Positions 1-8,281 of a stretch of DNA of 64,000 bases are shown one piece after another. The stretch covers positions 1,051,432 to 1,115,431 of the forward strand of contig KE159609.1 in the NCBI GenBank assembly GCA_000403295.2. The letters run 5' to 3'. Origin of the DNA: Lachnospiraceae bacterium M18-1 (lineage in GTDB: Bacteria > Bacillota > Clostridia > Lachnospirales > Lachnospiraceae). Under the pieces are notes generated by a model. It saw only the letters and a program-made list of their open reading frames with translations, did no database searches and was not told the DNA's origin. A program made the translations under genes and the position numbers. Position 1 is the first letter of the stretch; each line of letters starts with the position of its first letter.

Positions 1-70
1 GGGGGGGGGTAAACTTTTTACGTAAATTTTAGAAAGCTTACCTGTTTTTGTGTTTGGAAAATAACAGGAT

Positions 71-100
71 TTGAAAATTCAAAAAAAGATTATTTATGAT
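71..100 (+). promoter_or_regulatory. Candidate sigma-A-type promoter for pel cluster A
   Basis: TTGAAA at 71-76 and TATGAT at 95-100 are separated by 18 bp. A start near 107 would leave a leader of only about 10 nt before the pelD start at 118, so an upstream promoter outside the window remains possible. The call rests on hexamers alone. Confidence 0.35.
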
Positions 101-117
101 GAGGATGGCAGAGAATA

Positions 118-2310
118 ATGAATGTATTATTAATTGGCGGAGCCAGTAAGGTCATGGATTCTATGATCGATAAACTGAATAAGAGTGATCATCGGATTTA
201 CTTGCTGACGGGGCAGAAGAGAGGGAACAAAGACCAAGGCAATTCCCGCAAACGGGTATTTCAGAAATATGATTTTCCCTATGACAGCGAGAGCGTCAAG
301 GATATCATGGAGAGTGTAAGGCCTGACGTTGTACTGTTTATGGGGGCTTATGACAGTAATTTTGACTGGAAATATCATGGAAGGACAGAATCCGTGCGCT
401 ATATGTCAGCACTGACCAATATTCTGTCGGCATATTCCATGACGGGGGACGGGCGTTTTATCTACCTTTCGTCCTATGAGGTATTCAGCGGGTCCTATGC
501 GAATGACATTCCAGAGACAGAAACGGCATCTCCCAAAGGGTTCAAGGCTCTGGCTGTGGCCCAGGGGGAGGAGATGTGCGGCAATTACCGGAATATGCAG
601 GGGACAGACACCGTGATCCTGCGCCTGGACCATGTATATGGGATACCACAGAAAGGGCAGGAGGAGGATAATCCCTGCTTTAAGATGTGCCTGGAAGCAT
701 TGAAGACCGGGAGGATATCTGCAAACAGCAGAAATACGTTTTCCATGCTTTATATCAATGACGCGGTTGAGCTTGTCTATAAGGTGATCACGGCAGAACA
801 GACCAGCCAGTCCTGCTATCATATCTCATCCATGGAGCAGATCAATGAGATTGAGCTTGCGGAGCTTATCATGGAAAAGATGGGGGCAGGGATCTCACTT
901 GCCGATCAGTCCGTAGGCGACATGTATCGCCAGATATTGGATGGAAGACAATATGAGAATGAATACGGCCAGCGGATCTTTACCCATTATCCGGAAGGTG
1001 TGGCTCAGGTCGTAGCATTTATGAAGCGTTACAGCGACAGCTTCCTGAAGGCTGAGGATGTGGGGGGCAGCCTGGGCGGCAGGATCTGGCATGGTACGAA
1101 GGTGACAGTAAAAAGCCTGCTTCCCTTTTTGGAAAATATCATCGGATTCTTTATTTTCTATATATTGAACAACCTGGCTTCTGGAAGCCAATACTTTGGC
1201 AGACTGGATTTTTACCTGCTGTATGTACTGCTGTTTGCGGCAATCTATGGACAGCAGGAAGCTATCTTTTCCGCACTGCTGGCCGCAGCAGGATATTGCT
1301 TCAGGCAGGCAGACGGTCAAATCCAGTTCGAAGTGCTGTTGGACTATAATACATATGTGTGGATGGCCCAATTGTTCATCGTGGGAATGGTCGTAGGGTA
1401 TATCCGGGACCGTCTGCGCCATGTCCAGAATGACAAAGAGGAAGAAGTGGGATATCTGTATGAAAGGATAGAAGATATTTCGGAGATCAATGACAGTAAT
1501 GTCAGGATGAAACGGAATTTTGAGGCACAGCTTGTCAATCACAAGGACAGCCTTGGGAAGATCTACGAGATCACTTCCAGCTTGGAAAAATATGCTACCG
1601 AGGAAGTGCTGTTTTACGCGGCGCAGGTGCTGGCAGAGTTGATGGACAGCAGAGACGTGGCAATCTATATCGTAGCGAATCGGGATTATGCCAGATTGTT
1701 TTCCTCGACGTCACCGGAGGCACGGAAGCTGGGAAACTCAGTGAAGTATACGGGTATGGGAACAATGTACAATGAATTGATCAATGGCCGGGTCTATATC
1801 AACAAGACGATGGAGGCAGGAATGCCGTTGATGGCAAGTGCAGTATACTCCGAAGATGAGATGCAGCTGATCCTGATGGTATGGGGCATCCCATGGCAGC
1901 GGATGACTCTGGCAGAAGCAAACCGGCTGAGAATCATCGGAACTCTGATTCAGAATGCATCTATACGTGCCAGCCGTTATATCGAGAGTCTGAAAGGGCA
2001 GCGCTATGTGCAGGGGACCAGTGTTCTGAACGAGGAAGCATTTACACTCCTTGTAAAAGCATTCCTCGAAGCAAAGAGCAGAGGGCTGACAGAATGTACG
2101 CTGGTAGAGATCGTGACAGGATATCAGAATTACGAACAGGCTTCTGCATTGCTGGAGAGCTGTATACGCCAGACGGACTATATGGGGACGATGGACGGCG
2201 GGAAGCTGTATATACTTCTCTCCAATACAGATTTGGAAAATGCAGAAGGGGTTCGGGATCGTTTTCGGAAGCTGGGCTATGAAAGCCTGCTAAAGGAGGC
2301 TGTGGTATGA
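118..2310 (+). CDS. pelD: PelD-like regulator with fused SDR domain (copy A)
   Basis: This is the membrane-bound regulatory subunit of a Gram-positive Pel-type exopolysaccharide synthase, 730 residues long. Residues 1-300 resemble an extended SDR (NAD-dependent epimerase) with a glycine-rich start (LLIGGAS), but where YxxxK is expected after SP the sequence reads KGFKA (140-144). Membrane helices follow at about 327-425, then a coiled-coil stretch (430-480), a GAF-like domain (about 495-620) and a degenerate GGDEF domain. In the last domain RQTD (684-687) sits where the c-di-GMP inhibitory site RxxD belongs, while GGDEF reads DGGKL. Its stop overlaps the pelE start by 4 nt (ATGA), so the two are translationally coupled. 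Identification rests on this architecture plus the following pelE, pelA-like, pelF and pelG genes. Binding of c-di-GMP is inferred. Confidence 0.85.
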   Translation: MNVLLIGGASKVMDSMIDKLNKSDHRIYLLTGQKRGNKDQGNSRKRVFQKYDFPYDSESVKDIMESVRPDVVLFMGAYDSNFDWKYHGRTESVRYMSALTNILSAYSMTGDGRFIYLSSYEVFSGSYANDIPETETASPKGFKALAVAQGEEMCGNYRNMQGTDTVILRLDHVYGIPQKGQEEDNPCFKMCLEALKTGRISANSRNTFSMLYINDAVELVYKVITAEQTSQSCYHISSMEQINEIELAELIMEKMGAGISLADQSVGDMYRQILDGRQYENEYGQRIFTHYPEGVAQVVAFMKRYSDSFLKAEDVGGSLGGRIWHGTKVTVKSLLPFLENIIGFFIFYILNNLASGSQYFGRLDFYLLYVLLFAAIYGQQEAIFSALLAAAGYCFRQADGQIQFEVLLDYNTYVWMAQLFIVGMVVGYIRDRLRHVQNDKEEEVGYLYERIEDISEINDSNVRMKRNFEAQLVNHKDSLGKIYEITSSLEKYATEEVLFYAAQVLAELMDSRDVAIYIVANRDYARLFSSTSPEARKLGNSVKYTGMGTMYNELINGRVYINKTMEAGMPLMASAVYSEDEMQLILMVWGIPWQRMTLAEANRLRIIGTLIQNASIRASRYIESLKGQRYVQGTSVLNEEAFTLLVKAFLEAKSRGLTECTLVEIVTGYQNYEQASALLESCIRQTDYMGTMDGGKLYILLSNTDLENAEGVRDRFRKLGYESLLKEAVV

Positions 2311-3263
2311 CACTGACAAGGGAAGAGCATTTATTTTTCATGATGCTTTTGATTAATTTGATCGTGGCGGCAGCTTATCTTTTTTGCGGGTTGTTCATAG
2401 CAGTGCCGATCCGGAAAAAGAAAAATGAACAAGCTGAATATCTGTATGACGGTAGAAAGACCTATTTGATACGATTCATTATTATGCTGCTTTGTCCGGT
2501 AGTCGGACCTGTATTTTTCTTTGTGACACATCTGCTGTACCTGACGATCTTCAGATTCCAGGTGAATCTGGAAGATGTTATTTTTGACAAGTCACGGGTA
2601 AAGACGCAGGTGAAGGCCAATGAAGAGCGGGAGAGGAATGTGATTCCGGTAGAGGATGCTCTGGCGGTCAGTGATGAGAAGAGCCTGCGCATGGCTATGA
2701 TGAATATTATTAAAGGAGATATGAAGGAGTCACTGTCTTCCATAGCTCTGGCTTTGGGTGCGGAAGACTCCGAATCCGCCCATTATGCTGCTTCGATCCT
2801 GAGCAACCGGCTGAATGAATTTCGTATCAACGTACATAAATTATACAGCGAGATGCAGGAAGAAGAGCGGAAGGATACGGATTATGAAGTGGCATTGATC
2901 GCGTACATGGACGATATCCTGGGGCAGAGAGTATTTATGGATCTGGAGCAGAACCGGTTTGCGCATATGATGGAAGAGGCGATGGAACTGCTTTATGAAA
3001 AAAATGCTTCCAGGATCACTCCAGAGTGGTATGAGAGCCTGTGCATGCGGCTGCTGGAAAGCGGCGATTATGATAAGGTGGAAAAGTGGTGTCAGCGTCT
3101 GGAGGAACAGTATCCGGATGAACTATGCACTTACACCTGTAAGCTGAAATTATACTTTACAGTAAAAAACAGGGGGGCTTTTTTCCAGACGCTCAATGCC
3201 TTGAAAAATTCGAATATTGTCATTGACAGTGACACGCTGGAAATGATCAGGACGTTCAGCTAA
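2307..3263 (+). CDS. pelE: PelE-like membrane protein (copy A)
   Basis: This 318-residue protein has two strongly hydrophobic segments at about 12-35 and 52-80 and then a soluble, charged, helical region to the end. PelE proteins of Pel systems are inner-membrane proteins with TPR-like helical repeats that bind PelD and help assemble the synthase. The helical C-terminal half (motifs such as EWYESLCMRLLESGDYDKVE) fits TPR-type packing. Its start codon overlaps the pelD stop and pelA follows after 12 nt. The assignment depends on position, topology and similarity to the second copy at 22493-23467, because PelE sequences diverge strongly. Confidence 0.75.
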   Translation: MTLTREEHLFFMMLLINLIVAAAYLFCGLFIAVPIRKKKNEQAEYLYDGRKTYLIRFIIMLLCPVVGPVFFFVTHLLYLTIFRFQVNLEDVIFDKSRVKTQVKANEERERNVIPVEDALAVSDEKSLRMAMMNIIKGDMKESLSSIALALGAEDSESAHYAASILSNRLNEFRINVHKLYSEMQEEERKDTDYEVALIAYMDDILGQRVFMDLEQNRFAHMMEEAMELLYEKNASRITPEWYESLCMRLLESGDYDKVEKWCQRLEEQYPDELCTYTCKLKLYFTVKNRGAFFQTLNALKNSNIVIDSDTLEMIRTFS

Positions 3264-3275
3264 GGAGAGGAAAAA

Positions 3276-5108
3276 ATGATATCACGTTGGAATTATCTTG
3301 CAATTACCACAGTCATGCTGGTTGTATTTTTCATGTTTCAGTTTACCAACGTTGCATTGGAAAGCTGGGATGGCTATGAGGAAAATTCATACTATCTGGA
3401 CAGAGAAGGGCTTCCCGGCGAGAGCAGTGCGTATCAGCCGGGAACAGATCTGACTGCAGGTGAGGGCGGAGCGGATGCAGCTTTCAGCGATTCCCGCAGC
3501 AGGGTGGTATATATCGGAGCTGCGGGCGGTGCGGAAGAAAATGTCGTATCTACATGGGCTGTATACACAAAGCAGAATATCGACAGCTATACATCGTTCG
3601 AAGAGTATAAAAAGGCAGAAAAAAAGAATCAATCCCCGGAAATGATCATTATAAACTCTGATGATATAGAATGGAATCAGAAGGGCTTGTGCGGAGAACT
3701 TGAAAAATATGCGGATGGCGGAGCAGATCTGGTGTTCTGTAACCTTCCGGATGCAGAGGTGATCAAAGACAATGCCCGGCTGCAAAAGCTTTTGGGGATT
3801 GAAGAAGTAAAATCCGAGAAGACCGAGGTAGAGGGCATTTATCTGCGGGAAGGATTTCTTCTTGGAGGAGAGGCCGTATATCGGGCTGAAGATGAGGAGG
3901 AACGTGCAAAGAGACAGGATCTGGAGCTTACGTTTCCCTGGTACACATTGGGGAAAGATGCAGAGGTTTATATACGGGGGATTACAAAGGACATCCTGGA
4001 GGAAGAAGAGGATTATCCGGCGGTTATCTGGAGCAACCATCTGGGTAAAGCGGATGTGTTTGCTGTAAACGGGAGCTACATGGAGGATATCACAGGGCTG
4101 GGAATCCTGACGGCAATGTCGGCCAGGTCAAATGAATACGAGCTCTACCCGGTGGTGAACGCTCAGAACATGGTACTGATCAATTATCCGGATTTTGCGT
4201 CAGAAAATAGTAAAGAAATGAGAGCACGTTACGGTCAGTCTATGTCTGAGATGTTCAGGAATATTGCGTGGCCCTCCCTTGTGGCAGCTTACCGGCAGAA
4301 TACGCTGGGGCTTACCTGTATGCTGACGCCTCAGTATGATTATGAGGATGAGCAGTTCCCAAAACAGACAGAACTCCAATATTATATGCGGCGGCTTCGG
4401 GAACAGGGAGTGGAAGCAGGTCTGTCGCCGGAGAGTGTATCTGATACCGATATTCGGGAGAAGCTGAGAGAGGATCAGAACTTCATGGAGAAGGAGCTTC
4501 CGGATTACCGGTTTTCTTCCTTCTATGCAGGCAGCCTGACAGAGAGTGAAGTAGAAGCGGCTCTGAATGAAAAAATTGTGGAAGATGTCCGGACTATTTT
4601 GACAGATTACAGCGGAGAGAACGATATCATAGGATATCAGTCGGAAGAGATCACCAGACAGAGCAGCCTGTCCGATGGAACCGTGCATACATATCGGGAC
4701 GATCTGCGGATGCGGAGCGTACAGACAGCCCTGGGGTACAGCAGTGTCAGACTGGATATGAGCCGCGTGGCATATCCGGAGAACGAAGAGGATACTCTGG
4801 AAAAGGTGGTATCCGAGTTTAGCGGCAATATCGGCTATTATTGGGATGATTTTAGAGGCTTTGCGGGAACTACCGTATCAGAATGCGACAGCCGGATCCG
4901 CAGCTTCCTTGCATTGGATTATACAGACAGCCGCAAGGAGGATATCATTCATCTGGAACTGACCGGTACGGAGACGCCGGTTTGGTTCGCATTGCGGACT
5001 GAAGGCGAGCGGATCGTCCGTGTAGACGGCGGCAGCTGGGAGCAGCTGGAAGACGGCGCATGGCTGATCGAAGCGGAAAGCGCGGATGTAAGTATAGAAT
5101 TGGAGTAA
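3276..5108 (+). CDS. DUF2194-type PelA-like protein (copy A)
   Basis: This 610-residue protein has an N-terminal signal anchor (about 8-25), placing the rest outside the membrane. It corresponds to the PelA-type protein that accompanies pelD, pelE, pelF and pelG in Gram-positive loci and matches the DUF2194 family by memory of family features. PelA deacetylates the polymer in Pseudomonas. Here neither a NodB-type TxDD nor an HxxxH metal motif is apparent, and no histidine pattern is shared with the second copy, so catalysis is unproven. Conserved blocks in both copies include a PQYDY motif near residue 350 and IRSFLALDYT near 545. The ribosome site AAGGAGAGG precedes the start. PelF begins 14 nt after the stop. 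Confidence 0.7.
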   Translation: MISRWNYLAITTVMLVVFFMFQFTNVALESWDGYEENSYYLDREGLPGESSAYQPGTDLTAGEGGADAAFSDSRSRVVYIGAAGGAEENVVSTWAVYTKQNIDSYTSFEEYKKAEKKNQSPEMIIINSDDIEWNQKGLCGELEKYADGGADLVFCNLPDAEVIKDNARLQKLLGIEEVKSEKTEVEGIYLREGFLLGGEAVYRAEDEEERAKRQDLELTFPWYTLGKDAEVYIRGITKDILEEEEDYPAVIWSNHLGKADVFAVNGSYMEDITGLGILTAMSARSNEYELYPVVNAQNMVLINYPDFASENSKEMRARYGQSMSEMFRNIAWPSLVAAYRQNTLGLTCMLTPQYDYEDEQFPKQTELQYYMRRLREQGVEAGLSPESVSDTDIREKLREDQNFMEKELPDYRFSSFYAGSLTESEVEAALNEKIVEDVRTILTDYSGENDIIGYQSEEITRQSSLSDGTVHTYRDDLRMRSVQTALGYSSVRLDMSRVAYPENEEDTLEKVVSEFSGNIGYYWDDFRGFAGTTVSECDSRIRSFLALDYTDSRKEDIIHLELTGTETPVWFALRTEGERIVRVDGGSWEQLEDGAWLIEAESADVSIELE

Positions 5109-5122
5109 AAGGAAGGAAAAAG

Positions 5123-6640
5123 ATGAGAATCTGTATTGTAGCTGAGGGTTGTTACCCTTACGTGGTGGGCGGCGTGTCCAGCTGGATCCATAGTCTGATC
5201 CGCTCTTTTCCCGGGCAGGAGTTTGTAATCCTGGCAATCGTGTCAGACCGCTCTATGAGGGGAAAATATGTATACGAGCTGCCTTCGAATGTGACAGAGG
5301 TACATGAGATTTATCTGAATGATTCTGACTGGAGCAAAAAAAGGATGCGCAAGCACCGCATGAACAAAAAGGAATACCATGCGCTGCGGAGCCTTCTGCT
5401 GGGACAGAAGATTGAGTGGGAAGTCCTGTTTGATTTTTTTCAGAAAAGGCAGGTTTCTTTGAACGGGATGCTGATGGGCAGAGACTTTCTGGATGCGGTG
5501 ACGGAATTTTATCAGCTGAACTACAGTCAGGTAGTATTTACGGATTTCCTGTGGATGATGAGGTCCATTTATCTGCCGCTGTTTACCGTCCTGCAAACAG
5601 AGCTTCCCAAGGCTGACCTGTATCATTGCATCTGTACGGGCTATGCAGGAGTACTGGGAAGCATGGCGAAGTACTTCCACGGCGGCCGCCTGACGATCTC
5701 GGAGCATGGGATTTATACCCGGGAACGGGAAGAAGAGCTGATCATGGCCAAATGGGTGAAAGGAATCTATACCAATATCTGGATCGAACAGTTTTATAAG
5801 ATGTCCAGTCTGGCATATGAAAGGGCGGATATGGTGACCAGCCTCTATGAGCATGCAAGAGGCCTGCAGGTGGAACTGGGATGCCCGATGGAAAAGACGA
5901 TGATCGTTCCGAACGGGGTCCGGGTTGAGGACTTCCAGAATCTTCCGGGAAAAAAGGAGGAGGATCAGGGAAAGATCAATATCGGAGCCGTACTCCGCGT
6001 GACTCCGGTGAAGGACGTTATGACTCTGCTCCAGGCATTTAGCTTTGCGAAAGTACAGGAGCCTGCTCTGAAGCTCTGGATCATGGGAACCTGGGAGGAA
6101 GATTCCGAGTATGCACAGGAATGCTTTGACCTTGTGAGGACAATGGGTATACGTGATGTGGAGTTTACCGGCAATGTGGATATGCACGAGTATTATGGAA
6201 GGATGGACATGACGATATTGACCAGTATCAGTGAAGGCCAGCCGCTGGTCATTCTGGAAAGCTTCGCGGCGCATAAGCCGGTGATCGCGACCAATGTGGG
6301 AAACTGCCGGGGACTGCTCCTCGGGGAACGGGATGACTATGGCCCTGCGGGGATCGTCACACGGATCATGAATGTGGAAGATACCGCATATGCTATGACT
6401 ACGCTGGCAGGAAATGAAGAGATGCGTATTCAGATGGGAGAGAACGGATACCAGAGAGTAATGGCTCTGTATCAGCTTTCCCATCTTCAGGACGCTTATA
6501 GAAGTTTATATAAAGATTTTGCAGAAAGTATGCAGCTGCCTTGGAAAGAAGACGATCAGGATCAGGCAAGTCAGGATGAGGCAGATTGGAATGAAGCTGA
6601 GAAAGAGCGGCAGCCGGATGCAGACGGCGGGAGGAATTAA
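5123..6640 (+). CDS. pelF: PelF glycosyltransferase, GT4 family (copy A)
   Basis: This is the cytoplasmic glycosyltransferase that polymerises the Pel-type polysaccharide from a nucleotide sugar. The ATG at 5123 is preferred over the in-frame position 5060 because it follows a good ribosome site (GGAAGG) and begins with the conserved MRICIVAEGCYP. The 505-residue product shows the two-Rossmann GT-B layout. An N-terminal YPYVVGGVSSW glycine motif is followed by SEHGIYTREREEE (about 193-205), the hinge region GAVLRVTPVKD, and the retaining GT4 motif E371-x7-E379 (EGQPLVILE). The last 35 residues form a highly acidic tail (EDDQDQ, DEAD) that copy B lacks. PelF partners with PelD, PelE and PelG at the membrane. 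Donor identity cannot be read from the sequence. Confidence 0.92.
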   Translation: MRICIVAEGCYPYVVGGVSSWIHSLIRSFPGQEFVILAIVSDRSMRGKYVYELPSNVTEVHEIYLNDSDWSKKRMRKHRMNKKEYHALRSLLLGQKIEWEVLFDFFQKRQVSLNGMLMGRDFLDAVTEFYQLNYSQVVFTDFLWMMRSIYLPLFTVLQTELPKADLYHCICTGYAGVLGSMAKYFHGGRLTISEHGIYTREREEELIMAKWVKGIYTNIWIEQFYKMSSLAYERADMVTSLYEHARGLQVELGCPMEKTMIVPNGVRVEDFQNLPGKKEEDQGKINIGAVLRVTPVKDVMTLLQAFSFAKVQEPALKLWIMGTWEEDSEYAQECFDLVRTMGIRDVEFTGNVDMHEYYGRMDMTILTSISEGQPLVILESFAAHKPVIATNVGNCRGLLLGERDDYGPAGIVTRIMNVEDTAYAMTTLAGNEEMRIQMGENGYQRVMALYQLSHLQDAYRSLYKDFAESMQLPWKEDDQDQASQDEADWNEAEKERQPDADGGRN

Positions 6641-6643
6641 AGA

Positions 6644-8110
6644 ATGGCTGGTGTAGGAGTTAAGCTGAATCGGATATTTGAAAAGAGATCGATCGCAGCA
6701 GATATGCTGGGATTTGTCTATAGTGTTGTAATCACCGTAGCGCCCATGATCCTGATTATCGCGAATATCCTGCTGATCGGATGGGCACTGGACTTTAATC
6801 AGGAGCCTTACCTGACAAGGGAATTGTTTTCCTGTACCATATTATATACGTTTATTTTTTCTTTGCTGGTCGTATCCCCGTTCAATGCCGTGCTGTCAAA
6901 GTATATGCAGGATGCAATCTATGCGGAGCGTTATGAGGATATCCTGCCCTGTTATTATATCGGGCTTTTGATAACTATGATTCTGGGATGCCTGCTGGGA
7001 ATCCCCTTCTGCCTCTGGGAGCATATTGTCGGAGGCGTGGAGGTGTATTACGTATTTACCGGGTTCTGTGCATATATTTCCATGATCCTGGTATTTTATT
7101 CCATGGTATATCTCTCCATCTGTAAGGACTATGAGAAGATATCCATCTTCTTTTTCCTTGGCATGGCGGTGGCATTTGTTCTCGCGCTGTTCTTAAGATA
7201 CCGGCGCGGATGGGATATTGCCTATAGTATGCTCTTTTCGCTGACAGTGGGCTTCCTGACCATCGGGATCCTGGAGTTCGCCGCGGTGAAGCGGTATTTC
7301 TCCAGGAACAGCAGCCGGTTTCTGCCTGTTCTGAAGTACTTTGTAAAATGGTGGCCGCTGGTGGTGACAAACTTTTGCTATATACTGGGGCTGTATATCC
7401 ATAACTTCGTATTCTGGACCTCTGATGCAAGGATGGTCATTGTGGACAGCTTCGTGTGCAACCAGCCCTATGATATGGCGACCTGTCTCGCCATGTTTAC
7501 CAATATATCCGCCACGGTGATCTTCATTACACATGTGGAAATGCATTTCCATGAGAAGTATAAACTCTATTCTGAGGCTGTGATCGGCGGAAAGAAAAGT
7601 GACATTGAGAGCGCCAAGAGGCGGATGTTCCGCCAGTTGGGCAATGAGCTGATGAATCTGATGCGTGTGCAGTTCATCATATCAGTCGTCATATATCTGC
7701 TGTGCATTGTGATCCTGCCGCAGTTCGGGTTTGCGGGGGCAGTCATGCAGATCTATCCTTGTCTGGCAGCCGGGTATTTTATCTTGTTTTTGATGTATGC
7801 GGCGATCCTGTTCCTTTACTATTACAATGATATGGCAGGAGCAGTGATGACAACGGTGAGCTTTTGCGGTGTGACGCTGCTATGCAGTATCTTCTCCATG
7901 AGACTTCCGGAAATCTGGTATGGACTGGGTGTCGTATTGGGATCGTTTACGGGCTGGACAGTGGCTTATATGCGTCTGCGCTGGGTAGAACGCCACCTGG
8001 ATACGCATGTATTCTGCCAGGGAATGCTCCTGAAGCAGGAGCGTGCTCCCAAACCGTCCGGACTGGTATACCGGATCCAGACGGGAGAAACGAAGAAAAA
8101 AGGGATATAA
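6644..8110 (+). CDS. pelG: PelG polysaccharide exporter (copy A)
   Basis: This 488-residue integral membrane protein is hydrophobic throughout, with roughly twelve predicted helices. It belongs to the PelG family of the MOP (Wzx-like) superfamily and moves the growing polymer across the membrane. Motifs shared with copy B include ELFSCT, SPFNAVLSKYM, LLGIPFCLWEH, YILGLYIHNFVFWT and CNQPYDMATCLAMFTNIS. GGGAGGAA precedes the ATG, which lies 3 nt past the pelF stop, so it is the last gene of the tightly packed copy A core. A hairpin repeat and an intrinsic terminator follow. Confidence 0.92.
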   Translation: MAGVGVKLNRIFEKRSIAADMLGFVYSVVITVAPMILIIANILLIGWALDFNQEPYLTRELFSCTILYTFIFSLLVVSPFNAVLSKYMQDAIYAERYEDILPCYYIGLLITMILGCLLGIPFCLWEHIVGGVEVYYVFTGFCAYISMILVFYSMVYLSICKDYEKISIFFFLGMAVAFVLALFLRYRRGWDIAYSMLFSLTVGFLTIGILEFAAVKRYFSRNSSRFLPVLKYFVKWWPLVVTNFCYILGLYIHNFVFWTSDARMVIVDSFVCNQPYDMATCLAMFTNISATVIFITHVEMHFHEKYKLYSEAVIGGKKSDIESAKRRMFRQLGNELMNLMRVQFIISVVIYLLCIVILPQFGFAGAVMQIYPCLAAGYFILFLMYAAILFLYYYNDMAGAVMTTVSFCGVTLLCSIFSMRLPEIWYGLGVVLGSFTGWTVAYMRLRWVERHLDTHVFCQGMLLKQERAPKPSGLVYRIQTGETKKKGI

Positions 8111-8113
8111 TGT

Positions 8114-8161
8114 AACTGTTCAGAACAGCAGAGGGGCTGACGCATGCTGCTGTGAACAGTT
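8114..8161. repeat. Palindromic repeat after pelG copy A
   Basis: Outer arms AACTGTTCA (8114-8122) and TGAACAGTT (8153-8161) enclose inner arms ACAGCAG (8125-8131) and CTGCTGT (8147-8153). The right arm contains TGTGAACAGT, the 10-mer also found in the repeats at 20.1 and 43.1 kb. It begins 3 nt after the pelG stop. Confidence 0.6.
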
Positions 8162-8181
8162 GCAAATGGATAAGAAGTCTG

Positions 8182-8227
8182 ACAGGTATGACTGTTGAAG
8201 TAGGTTTCAGCAGTCTATCTGTTTTTT
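8182..8227 (+). terminator. Rho-independent terminator after pel cluster A core
   Basis: ACAGGTATGACTGTTGAA pairs with TTCAGCAGTCTATCTGT around the loop GTAGGT, with one wobble and one bulged base, and a run of T follows. It separates pelG from the gene starting at 8282. Confidence 0.7.
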
Positions 8228-8281
8228 CAAAGAAAGGTATCGGATGAAAGGAGAGAACATGTATGGAAGGAGGGAGGAGCC

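Noticed and set aside
1..10. Poly-G run at the window start as a phase-variable tract
   Set aside because: It sits at the very edge, where assembly or trimming effects are likely, and its context cannot be judged.
5243..6484. Long reverse-strand frame of 413 codons opposite pelF
   Set aside because: It is a shadow of pelF codon bias, with no ribosome site and no recognisable protein motifs.
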